Of a DNA stretch of 64,000 bases, positions 9,304 through 17,374 are shown in pieces (the stretch's first letter is position 1; each line of letters begins with the position of its first letter). Where the stretch lies: positions 248,001 to 312,000 of the forward strand of contig CAVQNQ010000004.1 of NCBI GenBank assembly GCA_963714205.1, written 5' to 3'. The translations under genes were made by a program, and so were the position numbers. A model generated the notes under the pieces. The model ran no database searches, had not been told where the DNA came from, and saw only the letters and a program-made list of their open reading frames with translations. This DNA is from CAVQNQ01 sp963714205 (GTDB lineage Bacteria; Acidobacteriota; Terriglobia; Bryobacterales; Bryobacteraceae).

Positions 9304-9663
9304 GGCCAGAGTGTTTCCAGCCTGGTCGCCAGCCTGCAAGCCCTGCAGTCCCTGGGCATCCGCTGGATTGCCACTACCCAGAACCTCGACACCGACGAGA
9401 ACAACCCCGTGGGCAAGTTCCTATTGCACATCCTGGCCTCGGTAGCAGAGTTCGAGCGCTCCATGATCCAGGAGCGGGTAAAGGCCGGCATGCGCGCCGC
9501 CAAGCACCAGGGCGTCTCCTTTGGGCGCCCCAAGGTTGTCTTCGACCGGAAGCGGGCCCTCGATCTCAAGACGAGCGGTCAGTCCCTCCGGGAGATCGCC
9601 GGCACCCTGGGCGTCGGCCGCGGGACAATCGAGCGATTTCTACTGTCCCAAAACCCCAATTAG
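9304..9663 (+). pseudogene. Serine recombinase (resolvase/invertase), 5'-truncated
   Basis: The fragment holds the second half of the catalytic domain (LQSLGIRWIATTQNLDT, then LHILASVAEFERSMIQERVKAG, the conserved E-helix) and an HTH_7-type DNA-binding domain ending in SLREIAGTLGVGRGTIERFL. The N-terminal 65-75 residues, with the nucleophilic serine and the YxRxS motif, are missing, so it cannot be active. A 12-bp inverted repeat brackets its stop codon. Confidence 0.85.
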
Positions 9664-9700
9664 CCCCCCTGCCGTCCCATTAGGTGAAGGTTTTGGGACA
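9644..9700. repeat. 12-bp perfect inverted repeat around the recombinase stop
   Basis: TGTCCCAAAACC at 9644-9655 and GGTTTTGGGACA at 9689-9700 are exact reverse complements, separated by 33 bases. Further GGGAC/GTCCC motifs follow up to 9744. Inverted binding sites next to a serine recombinase gene are what a crossover or res site looks like; a transcription terminator is the alternative, but there is no T run. Confidence 0.5.
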
Positions 9701-9779
9701 CTCGCTCGCGATGGCGTCCCTAAAACACGACATTGTGGGACAGGCCCGCGCGAAAAGTGTCGGTGACAAGGCGGGGACC

Positions 9780-10575
9780 CAGCGGGTTTCGCCGGCCGGC
9801 TCATTCCGTGCGCGCGACGGTCCGCTCCGGCGGCTGTCGCGGCGGTGCCCTGCCGCTGCTCGGGCGGCGCGCACTGCGGCCGGGCGCGGAAGCCCGAACG
9901 CGGCCTGTGCTCTGGACCTGGCGCAGGACGGCCGCGCCCGCAGGACGCGGCGCGACGTGTGACCGCCGAGCCGCCTACGCGGCGCCCGGCTCGCAGGCAA
10001 CACTTTTCGCGATGCCGGCGCGGCAGCCGTGGCGGTCGCCGCGCCGTTGCGACCGGGTTGCCGCCGCTCGGGCGGCGCGAATGGCGGCCGGCCCTGGAAA
10101 ACGGCGCCGTTTCTCCCCTGCTGCTCCGTGCGCGCGACGGCCGCGTCCGCGGGATGCGGCGCCATCTGCGAGATCCGAACGGCGGATACTCCGCGATCCG
10201 TGGCGCCTGCCGCGAGGCCTGCGCGCAGGAGCGCGTCTTCGCGCGATTGATTCGCTCAGCGTTCCGCCCGCGATCGCGAAGCTCCCGCTCGGGTGGCGCG
10301 GACGGCGGCCGGCCGCGGAAGTACGATGTCAGACCGCGTACTGAGCCGTGCGCACGATGGCCGGGGGCGCGGGACGCGGCGCGACGGGCGAGCGCTGAAC
10401 GGCGACATCCACTCACCGCGCGCCAGATTCGGCGCGCGTACGCAGAGCCGCTGGGGCGTCCGCGTGACCGGTGCGCCAGTACCGTCGCGTTCGCGCGCTG
10501 GAGATCGATTCCGCAGGCCGCTGGCCGGAAAGCCGCGGCGCTGGCGCGCCGTTGGCGACCGCCCCGCCGCCGCTC
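9780..10575 (+). repeat. GC-rich two-hairpin repeat, four tandem units
   Basis: The longest run of this family: box A hairpins near 9850, 10062, 10287 and 10560 (spacing 212, 225 and 273 bases), with box B copies near 9930, 10140 and 10360. Box B near 10144 keeps GCGTCCGCGGGATGCGG and CTGCGAGATCCGAAC. Between boxes the sequence is variable but equally GC-rich. The array runs straight into the right arm of the long inverted repeat. I see no gene in it. Confidence 0.75.
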
Positions 10576-10751
10576 GGGCCGCACGCACGGCGGCCGGGGG
10601 AACCGACGCGCCGATGGTTCGTGGTTGCGAGAGAATGCGACGGCCGTTGTGGGCCGCCGGCCTGTTGAACGGTCACGCTGCTTGGACGAATCCAAGATTC
10701 CGGCCTCTCGGGATAGTCGCTCGAACTCCGTCTTCAGCACCTGATTTGGTG
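10567..10751 (-). repeat. Right arm of the long inverted repeat
   Basis: Reverse-complement partner of 8827-9013. The match includes the outer motif GATTTGGTG, the block TTGGACGAATCCAAGATTCC and the stretch GAGAATGCGACGGCCGTTGT. The outer flanks of the two arms are unrelated, so the boundary of the repeat is sharp at 8827 and 10751. Confidence 0.8.
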
Positions 10752-10909
10752 CTGTGAGGCCATCGACAACGGCCTGTTCTGAAGTTTTCCCCAAATGGTG
10801 CAGTGTGGATCAGGAGGGAAGGAACCGGCGGCTTCGCCCGCGGCGAGTGTAGTAAGTTGTTAGCCCGATAAGAGGCTATCTTGATCGAAGATAGGGCGAA
10901 GGCTCGGGG

Positions 10910-10915
10910 TATAAT
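10910..10915 (+). promoter_or_regulatory. Candidate -10 box before the HNH gene
   Basis: A perfect TATAAT 49 bases before the start of the HNH gene, in an otherwise GC-rich region. The best TTGATC upstream is 23 bases away, longer than the usual spacing, so the -35 element is unclear. Confidence 0.45.
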
Positions 10916-10963
10916 CAACCTTGTGTCGGCAAGCTGCGACACGCTGCAACGGAGAAAGCAAGA

Positions 10964-12048
10964 GTGCCGGAGAATATCTGCCTGTATTGCGCCGAACCAG
11001 CTTTATCGCTGGAGCACATCATACCCGCGGCTCTCGGCGAGTTCGAACGTGCTCCGCTCCTGCGCAACCGCATCTGCAACACCTGCAACAACCGGCTAGG
11101 GCTTCTGGATGAGCAGATGACCCGGTGCGGTCCTGAGGCATTCATCCGCAGGTACTACAACATCGCCGGTCGGCCGGGCCACGACAGCATCAATCCGTTC
11201 TACCGAGGCAGCGCTGGCGGACAGCGCCTGGAGATGAAGGCCTTCGATCCCAATCTCGGGTTCGAAGTTCTGATCGAACGGACTGATGGCGCTTACCGAC
11301 AAGTCCGCCAACTCGTGTTCATCGAGCAGGCCACGGGAAGGATCGCCCACGTTCCTATCGGTGAAAAAATGACTCCGGAAGAGCTGCGGGCGGCGTACAA
11401 CCGCCTGGAGATCACACCGCCTCTGGATATGCACCTGATCTGCAGCCCGGAAGAGGAACAGTGGGTCCAGGACTTGGTGCGTGCGACCTCATCGGGAATA
11501 AGCTTCGGTCCGGGCAGCCGGGGGACGACTATGTATGCGTCCGGGGCGGCTGTTTCTTTCAGCCTAACTGAACGTTATTTCCGCGCCGTCGCAAAGATCG
11601 GATTCCATTATTCCTTTCCCAGTTCATGGAATATACCGGGCTTGAACCGAAGTTCGCCGACATTCGGCGGTACATTGCCACGGGGGACCGTAACGTGAAT
11701 CGCGCCAATGAATTTGTCGGCGAGCGCAAGCTGCCCTTGGTTGGAGAAGCTTTGGGCGGTGCGCGGCCGGATGGCTGGATCGGGCACATCCTCTGTGCAG
11801 ACATCACCAATGGCGAATACCGCGCTCACGTTCAAACCTTCGTCTGCGAAGATTTCCAGCCGCGTATCTATACCATACGGCTCGGGCAGAGTCCGATCGA
11901 CCTCAGGAGCGATTCCGTGGGGCACGCCTTTCTTTATTTCCGTGATGGCTATCACGGGAAGCTTGGTGGAGAAGCGCACTCACTAACACCTGCGCGATTT
12001 GATTTTCCGCCACAACCGCTGGCGCCGGTCGTCAAAAGCGAAGAATAG
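10964..12048 (+). CDS. HNH-endonuclease-type zinc protein, one frameshift
   Basis: The N-terminus ENICLYCAEPALSLEHIIPAALGE, followed by RICNTCNNRLG, is the zinc-binding and catalytic core of HNH nucleases (two CxxC pairs and the EHxxP motif). About 310 residues without known domains follow. Near 11613 one base of a T run seems lost: the first frame degenerates and stops at 11698, while the other frame continues with QFMEYTGLEPKFADIRRYIA to 12048. GTG start at 10964 with GGAGA upstream. HNH proteins with this N-terminus are common in mobile or defence regions; the target is unknown. It sits alone between repeats and IS remnants. Confidence 0.7.
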
Positions 12049-12264
12049 ACCCTCTGGGCACAACCCCCGAGGCGGGGATATCGCAGGTAATCTGGTAGGT
12101 TCAACACGGCGGCACGAGCAGCGGCCGGCGGCGGAAGCCGGCGCCGGCTCGGCGCAGTGTCAACTCCGGTTGAAAACTCCCCGTAGTTCCAGTTAAGAAA
12201 GTGCCCACCCAGAAGTTCTCCGACGCCGACCAAGGGAAGGCGCCAGAGAAGCCCATTTTCAGCA

Positions 12265-12398
12265 GCCCCCTTTCCCTCATCTCAGCTTCCGTTCCCAGAA
12301 CGGCCCGGAGCGGTCAAGGGCGCGCCGGTTTTGCGCGGCGCAGCGGACCCTTGACGGCGAGGACCGTTCGGCACAATCTGCGTTGAGGGAAAGGGGGC
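12265..12398. repeat. Long imperfect palindrome with 15-bp perfect arms
   Basis: GCCCCCTTTCCCTCA at 12265-12279 is the exact reverse complement of 12384-12398. Further inside, AGAACGG/CCGTTCG and GTCAAGGG/CCCTTGAC also pair, so the whole 134 bases can fold into one long hairpin. It covers the 3' end of the istB remnant and could be the element's terminal structure. Confidence 0.6.
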
Positions 12399-12755
12399 GG
12401 GACGGTCCGCTTCTTCTTCAGCCCTCGGGAATAATCCAGCTTTCCGCCGGTCCTTGAGCCGGTAGCTCTCTCCCCGAATATTGATGGTCGTGGAATGGTG
12501 CAACAGCCGGTCCAGAATCGCGGTCGCAATGATCGGATCGCCAAAGATCGACCCCCAATCGCCGTAACTCTTGTTTGAAGTCAGAATGATGCTGCCACGC
12601 TCGTACCGGGCGCTCACCAACTGAAAGAAGATCGTGGCGCCCATATCATCCAGCGGCAAGTAGCCCATCTCGTCAATGATCAGAACCTTCGGCGCCAGAT
12701 AGACCCGCATCCTCCGATCCAGCCGGCCTTCGCGATAAGCCCGGGCCAGGATACC
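12282..12755 (-). pseudogene. IS21-family helper ATPase IstB, C-terminal remnant
   Basis: Walker B and following blocks are clear: APKVLIIDEMGYLPLDDMGA, FFQLVSARYERGSIILTSNK, FGDPIIATAILDRLLHHSTT and IRGESYRLKDRRKAGL. The Walker A half and N-terminal domain are missing: at about 12755 the frame passes into a GC-rich repeat. The partner transposase istA is absent. It is a dead remnant of an IS21-type element. Confidence 0.85.
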
Positions 12756-13130
12756 CGGTCTGCGCGGGCCGCCGCCTGACGTGCGAGATCTGAAGCGCCG
12801 GCGCCCCACACATCGCGGCTGCTCCCTGCTCGCACGCGGCACCGCGTCGGAGCAGTGCCGGGCTTCGTGACCGCTTCGATTCCGTCGCGGTGGAGATCGG
12901 CCTCCGCTCAGCGGGCCCGCGGCTCTGCACGTGGCAACCGCGGCTTTCACCGCGCCGTTGGCGACCGGGACCGCCGCCGCTCGGGCGGCACGCACGGCGG
13001 CCGCGCGCCGTCCGTCTTTCGTCGAACGCACGACTTTCCGTCCGCGGGACGCGACGCGATGTGCGAGCGACGAACCGGCGACATCCCGCGTTCCACGGCG
13101 CCAGACCCGACCTGCCATCGTTGTGTCCGG
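12756..13130 (+). repeat. GC-rich two-hairpin repeat, one full and one partial unit
   Basis: A partial box B (GACGTGCGAGATCTGAAGC) starts right at the break in istB. A well-preserved box A follows near 12953 (GCGCCGTTGGCGACCGGGAC, GCCGCCGCTCGGGCGGC) and a box B near 13035 (TCCGCGGGACGCGACGCG). The repeat is thus inserted into, or recombined with, a transposon gene, as at 7.8 kb. Confidence 0.7.
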
Positions 13131-13235
13131 CTGCCTAGCGCCCGTTCCAGCTCATGGCCGGGATGTCCGCCGCCGTGGGTTCGAGCGTAAGCGCCGGTAC
13201 CTATGCACGGCCACGCGTCGAGAGGCTAGTTTTAA

Positions 13236-13348
13236 TAGCCCATAGCCTATTATAACGGGCTATAATTATAGCCTAAAGCCTATTTACAATGGAAATTATA
13301 ATATGCTATGATCTATCAAAATAGACCAACACAATAGGCTACAGGCTA
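13236..13348 (+). promoter_or_regulatory. Heptad operator array and AT-rich promoter of the mobile mystery pair
   Basis: A 120-base AT-rich island in GC-rich DNA. Three pairs of 7-bp half-sites are visible: TAGCCCATAGCCTA (13236-13249), TAGCCTAAAGCCTA (13269-13282) and, inverted, TAGGCTACAGGCTA (13335-13348), whose last base is the A of the ATG start codon. The second pair overlaps the perfect 16-bp palindrome GGCTATAATTATAGCC (13258-13273). The encoded HTH protein is the natural ligand, so autorepression by blocking promoter and start codon is the likely mode. Confidence 0.65.
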
Positions 13349-13803
13349 TGGACAAGGCACGGCTCGCAACCCAATCACGCGCCAATCTCGATGAACGCTT
13401 CAAGGAGTTTGGAGCGGTCAGGCGGTACACTGCGCCCGTGCGCGGCTGGACCAAGGCCGTCCGTGAAGCCCTCGGGATGACGACCGCACAACTTGCGAAA
13501 CGACTCGGGGTCAAGCAGCCTTCGGTCGTCGCCATCGAACAATCCGAGGCGAAAGGAACCATTGAACTGGCGACCTTGCGGCGCGTTGCCGAGGCGCTCG
13601 ATTGCACGCTCGTCTATGCGTTCGTTCCGAACAAGCCCCTCGAAACGATGGTCCAAGACCGTGCGCGCCTTTTTTCACGCCGGCGCAAAGGGCCGGTCGA
13701 GCATTCAATGCTGCTCGAAGACCAGGCGGTAACGGCAAGAGACGCCGATAAGGGCCTTGACGAGATCGTGCGCGAGACGAATCCGCGGCTCTTCTGGGAC
13801 TAG
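13348..13803 (+). CDS. Mobile mystery protein A (HTH regulator)
   Basis: 151 residues with an XRE-type helix-turn-helix at about residues 43-75 (MTTAQLAKRLGVKQPSVVAIEQSE) and the family's N-terminal extension (RANLDERFKEFGAVRRYTAPVRGWTKAVREALG). Length and layout match the conserved protein A that is always found before a Fic-domain protein B on mobile regions. By analogy with antitoxins it probably represses the pair through the heptad operators that reach its own start codon. The stop is three bases before the GTG of protein B, so the two are co-translated. Confidence 0.88.
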   Translation: MDKARLATQSRANLDERFKEFGAVRRYTAPVRGWTKAVREALGMTTAQLAKRLGVKQPSVVAIEQSEAKGTIELATLRRVAEALDCTLVYAFVPNKPLETMVQDRARLFSRRRKGPVEHSMLLEDQAVTARDADKGLDEIVRETNPRLFWD

Positions 13804-13806
13804 CAG

Positions 13807-14391
13807 GTGAGCGACCTTTTCGAGCAGCCGGACGACGCCACTCCGCTGACGCCCGAGGAACAGCGAGAGCTGATTCCCGCACACATCGCCTATCGCAGCG
13901 AGCTGAATGAAGCCGAACAGGAGAACATCGCACGTGCGCAGGACTGGGCGCTCGCGCGCCGACGCGATCCGCTGAGCGAGAAGTTTGTCACGGACCTGCA
14001 CAAGCAGATGCTCGGCGACATATGGAGATGGGCCGGGAAGTTCCGGACGAGCGAACGCAATCTCGGCATACCCTTCTATGAAATTCCCGTGGCCGTGCGC
14101 CAGTTGCTCGATGACGTGAAAGCGTGGATTGAATACAAGTCATACTCGCCCGACGAGATCGCGGTGCGCTTTCATCACCGCCTTGTGCAGATCCATCCTT
14201 TCCCGAACGGCAACGGCCGCCATTCCCGGCTGATCGCCGATCTTCTCATCATGAGGCTCGGCAGCGAGCGGTTTTCGTGGGGAAGCGCCAATCTGCAGGA
14301 TGCCGGCGATGTGCGCGGGCGTTATATCGCGGCGCTGAAGGCGGCAGATAATCACGATATCGGCCCGCTGCTGGCGTTTGCGCGGTCTTAG
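13807..14391 (+). CDS. Mobile mystery protein B (Fic domain)
   Basis: 194 residues with a Fic core: HPFPNGNGRHSRLIADLLI near residue 133 contains the catalytic HPFx(D/N)GNGRxxR motif. Fic enzymes usually transfer AMP or another nucleotide part to hydroxyl side chains of target proteins. The usual first acidic residue of the motif is Asn here (HPFPNGNGR), as in other protein B members; this may weaken Mg binding. No clear autoinhibitory (S/T)xxxE(G/N) helix is seen in this protein. GTG start with AGGTGAG overlap just behind gene A. A toxin-antitoxin-like role is inferred. Confidence 0.88.
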   Translation: MSDLFEQPDDATPLTPEEQRELIPAHIAYRSELNEAEQENIARAQDWALARRRDPLSEKFVTDLHKQMLGDIWRWAGKFRTSERNLGIPFYEIPVAVRQLLDDVKAWIEYKSYSPDEIAVRFHHRLVQIHPFPNGNGRHSRLIADLLIMRLGSERFSWGSANLQDAGDVRGRYIAALKAADNHDIGPLLAFARS

Positions 14392-14689
14392 TCGTGCTGA
14401 TGATGATCAGCAGCAGGAGCAGCACGATCATAGCCATGATGACCACCGCCATCACCACCATCGGCAGGGGGTCGGCGGCGCCGAAAAAGCGCGGGTTGCG
14501 CGTCACGGCAGGACGCTAACCGGGACAAGCTGGATCAAGGTTCTGGATAACGGTCGACGCTGATCCGAACAGCACCTGCATTTTCGGCGGTGAGTCCCCT
14601 CCCACCGCCACTCTCTGAGTGCAGGCCCCGAGATACCCATCCCGGGGCCCTTAAGTTTCCATCAGTGCTCCTGCCGGCCCTGCCGCCGT

Positions 14690-15050
14690 GGACTCGGGCC
14701 ACGTAAGCGCTTCAGCGCTGATTCGCGGGGCGCGTATACCTCTGATTGCCGCCGCTGCAGCGCGATACTCCCGTCCACGACCGACCACCGCCCCGCCGCC
14801 GCTCGGCCGGCACGAACGGCGGCCGGCCGCGCGGAGCCAGCCATCCCCCGGCGGCGCGGCACAACGACGCGTTCGCGGGCGGAAAGAGTGTCGCGCGAGC
14901 CGCCAGCCGGCAAGCCACGACGCAGGCCGCGGTAACCGTGGCGGTCGGCGCGCCATTGGCGAACGCCGCCGCTCGAGCCGCACGATCGGCGGCCGGCCGC
15001 GGGACCCAGCGCGCCAGAACCGCCGGCGCAATCGCGCGATTCGCTCTAGA
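14690..15050 (+). repeat. GC-rich repeat, two box A units
   Basis: Box A hairpins near 14790 (CCGCCGCCGCTCGGCCGGCA) and 14955 (GCGCCATTGGCGAACGCCGC) are 170 bases apart, each followed by GGCGGCCGGCCGCG. Box B is not recognisable here. The stretch 14392-14689 before it holds no gene I can support. Confidence 0.6.
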
Positions 15051-15067
15051 GACGCGCAGGACCTCGA

Positions 15068-15325
15068 CTACTGCAGAGTTTCCTCGAACCGCCGCACGAA
15101 GTCTGCGAGGGAGATGCCGAGCACAGTACAGACCTCCCTCAGTTCGAGCAAGTCGAGTCGGCGCTCCCCGGACTCGTACTTGCTGACGAACGACTGCGGA
15201 TAGCCGAGACTCTCCGCAACATCTTCCTGCCGCAACCCCTTCTCCTCCCTAACCTGCCGGAGAAGAGAGACGAGCGCCTGCTGCATTCTCCTGTTGGCGC
15301 GTAGGCGCGGACCGCTCTTCTCCAT
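15068..15325 (-). CDS. XRE-family transcriptional regulator
   Basis: An 86-residue protein that is almost only a lambda-repressor-like HTH: LRQVREEKGLRQEDVAESLG, then YPQSFVSKYESGERRLDLLE. The ATG at 15325 (MEKSGPRLRANRRMQQ) is preferred over the longer in-frame start at 15490, because the extra 55 residues are non-conserved in appearance and would take up the whole intergenic region. It is divergent from the DUF932 protein, 238 bases away, and may control it. Confidence 0.8.
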   Translation of the reverse strand: MEKSGPRLRANRRMQQALVSLLRQVREEKGLRQEDVAESLGYPQSFVSKYESGERRLDLLELREVCTVLGISLADFVRRFEETLQ

Positions 15326-15563
15326 GAAATCGAAAGGATACGCGCCCCTTGATTCATATCCTCTTTTCGGATACGCTGGTCCTGCACCATGCCTTGGTAC
15401 AAGAGCGTGCGTGGCGCTGAGCTTGGGTGTGAAGGCGACAGAATGCTCGCCTGAAGATAATTGCGCAGCAGGCCGTACTTGGTTGCTCACTGGATGGGGC
15501 GTAAGGGCGCCTAGCGCCTCGAATCAATGGGTTCGGCTCATAAATCCCTCATGGATCTCACAA

Positions 15564-16562
15564 ATGTCAGACAACATTCACATCGAGAAAACGAAGGCGG
15601 CGATAATGTGGACCGGCGATCCGCCCTGGCACGGACTCGGGCAAGAACTGGCGGGGCCCGCCACCGCCGAGCAGGCAATCGAAGCGGCCATGCTGAATTG
15701 GGAGGTGACCACGGAACCCATCTACGCCGAGGGGCAGGGACACAGGCTTCGTGTTCACGACAGTCTTGCGGTAGTGCCAAGGCACCGATGGGGTGAGAAG
15801 GACTGCCCTGTCTTCGGCATTGTGGGACCTGACTATAAACCCCTGCAGAACCGTGACGCTTTTCGCTTCTTCGACCCCATCGTGGGCCTTCAGGCGGCGG
15901 TTTACCACACGGCCGGTGCGCTCGGGAACGGCGAACGGATCTGGATACTGGCGAAACTTCCGAAGGAGATTCGCGTGATCGGCGACGACATCTCGCAGAA
16001 GTATCTGCTGCTCAGCAACAGCCACGACGGTAAGAGCAGCGTCCACATCAAATTCACGCCAATCCGCGTTGTCTGCCAGAACACCCTAACAATGGCACTG
16101 AGCAAGGGGCCGACGCTGAGGGTGCGGCACACAGGTGACATGAGGCAAAGGCTCCATGACACGGAGCGAAACCTGAATCTGATCGATGAGCATTATGAAA
16201 AACTGCAGGGAACATTTCAAGCCATGGCCCGTATTCCCGTCAACGCCAGCCGTCTAACGGCATACTTCTCCATGGTTTTCCCGAACCCCGCGGACCCGGA
16301 CGATGAAAGAGCGTTCGCGCGAGTGAAGAAGGATCGCAGCGCCGCGGCCGCTCTGTTTGAAGCCGGCCACGGAAATGATGTGAAAGGCGTTGCTGGTACT
16401 CTGTGGGCTGCATACAACGGAGCCGTAGAGTCGGTTGATTTTGCTGCCTCAAAGCGTACGGCCTCGGAGCGGCTAGAACACATCTGGTTTGGCAAAGGCT
16501 ACCTGCTGAAAGCCAGGGCTTTCGAGATCGCAAAACGCCAGTTGCTGGCGTGGCGGAGTTGA
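15564..16562 (+). CDS. DUF932 phage/plasmid-like protein
   Basis: 332 residues. The N-terminus (DPPWHGLGQELAGPATAEQAIEAA) and central block (RVVCQNTLTMAL, TGDMRQRLHDTERNL) are those of the DUF932/TIGR03299 family, carried by plasmids and phages and linked to DNA metabolism but without a settled function. ATG at 15564 follows the only reasonable start (MSDNIHIEKTKAAIMW). No other phage or plasmid genes are next to it. The gene appears intact, unlike the transposon genes around it. Confidence 0.85.
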   Translation: MSDNIHIEKTKAAIMWTGDPPWHGLGQELAGPATAEQAIEAAMLNWEVTTEPIYAEGQGHRLRVHDSLAVVPRHRWGEKDCPVFGIVGPDYKPLQNRDAFRFFDPIVGLQAAVYHTAGALGNGERIWILAKLPKEIRVIGDDISQKYLLLSNSHDGKSSVHIKFTPIRVVCQNTLTMALSKGPTLRVRHTGDMRQRLHDTERNLNLIDEHYEKLQGTFQAMARIPVNASRLTAYFSMVFPNPADPDDERAFARVKKDRSAAAALFEAGHGNDVKGVAGTLWAAYNGAVESVDFAASKRTASERLEHIWFGKGYLLKARAFEIAKRQLLAWRS

Positions 16563-16569
16563 TTGAGAA

Positions 16570-17140
16570 CCACGCCGACGCGTCCAAGCTTCGCGCACGC
16601 CGCAATTCAAGGGCGGTGGTGCCTCCGTGACGCCCCGCCGCCGCTCGGGGCGGCACGCACGCCGGCCGACCGCGAAAGCCGGCGCGCCGCACCGTGCGCA
16701 CGACGGCCGCGTGCGCGGGACGCGGCGTTCCGCGCGAGGTGTGAACCGCTGACAGCCCTCGCGTCGCGCGCGCCGGAATCACGTCGGACGGCCGGAAGCG
16801 GTCTTCTCGCGCGCAGAAGAGCGCTTTCGCGTGCCACCGGCTGACAAACGCGCGGCCACCCGCGGCCACCGCGTCGGCCGCCGCGCCGTTGGCGACTGGG
16901 ACCGCCGCCGCTTGGGCGGCCGCGGAATGCGGCGCGTTACGCTTATACGGCGCCAGGCGGCCGAGGGCCGCGTCCGCGGGGCGGGCCGCGACTTGCGAAA
17001 CCCGAACCGCCGACGTTCCGCTCTCCGCGCCCGCCGGATACGTCGCGCGCACGTTGGGCCGCTGGGCTTTCGCATGGCCAGCGCGCCAGCACCGTCGCGT
17101 TCGCACCCTGGATGGTTCCGCGCAAGGTGCCCGCTGGCCT
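16570..17140 (+). repeat. GC-rich two-hairpin repeat, two units
   Basis: Box A near 16640 (CCGCCGCCGCTCGGGGCGGC) and 16880 (GCGCCGTTGGCGACTGGGAC), box B near 16707 and 16970 (CGCGTCCGCGGGGCGGGCCG, then TTGCGAAACCCGAACCGCCG). A third shared block, GCGCCAGCACCGTCGCGTTC near 17084, recurs near 10477. The remaining 230 bases to the next gene show no feature. Confidence 0.7.
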
Positions 17141-17374
17141 AGTCCGCGTTCCGCGGCGCGCGACGTGCGGACGCCGACGCAGCTCGATGTGCGCCGAACA
17201 GCCGACTGTCCCACGTTGCGCGGTGCCGTGGCGAGTCTTCAGTTAACGTCCATAGATAACGTCCATGGGCGTGGCCGGGTTGCACATGTTGGCTATGACT
17301 ATGTTGATACGTCGACGAACCTGCGCGTATTCGGCTCCAATTGTGTTGGACCCACTATGCCGGCGGCAACGAGT

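Noticed and set aside
9640..10794. Long open frame of 384 codons on the minus strand through the GC-repeat array
   Set aside because: Composition is dominated by Arg, Ala, Pro and Gly in every frame. This is the expected result of very high GC content over a repeat array, not of coding.
14249..14506. Minus-strand frame encoding a very hydrophobic stretch (VVMAVVIMAMIVLLLLLIII)
   Set aside because: It overlaps the end of the Fic gene, is read from a CAT/GAT-rich low-complexity sequence, and has no clear ribosome-binding site. The hydrophobic run follows from the base repeat.
7486..17140. Alternating conserved and variable segments that recall a CRISPR array
   Set aside because: The conserved boxes are long and imperfect, the spacers vary in length, the period is 170-270 bases, and there are no cas genes.
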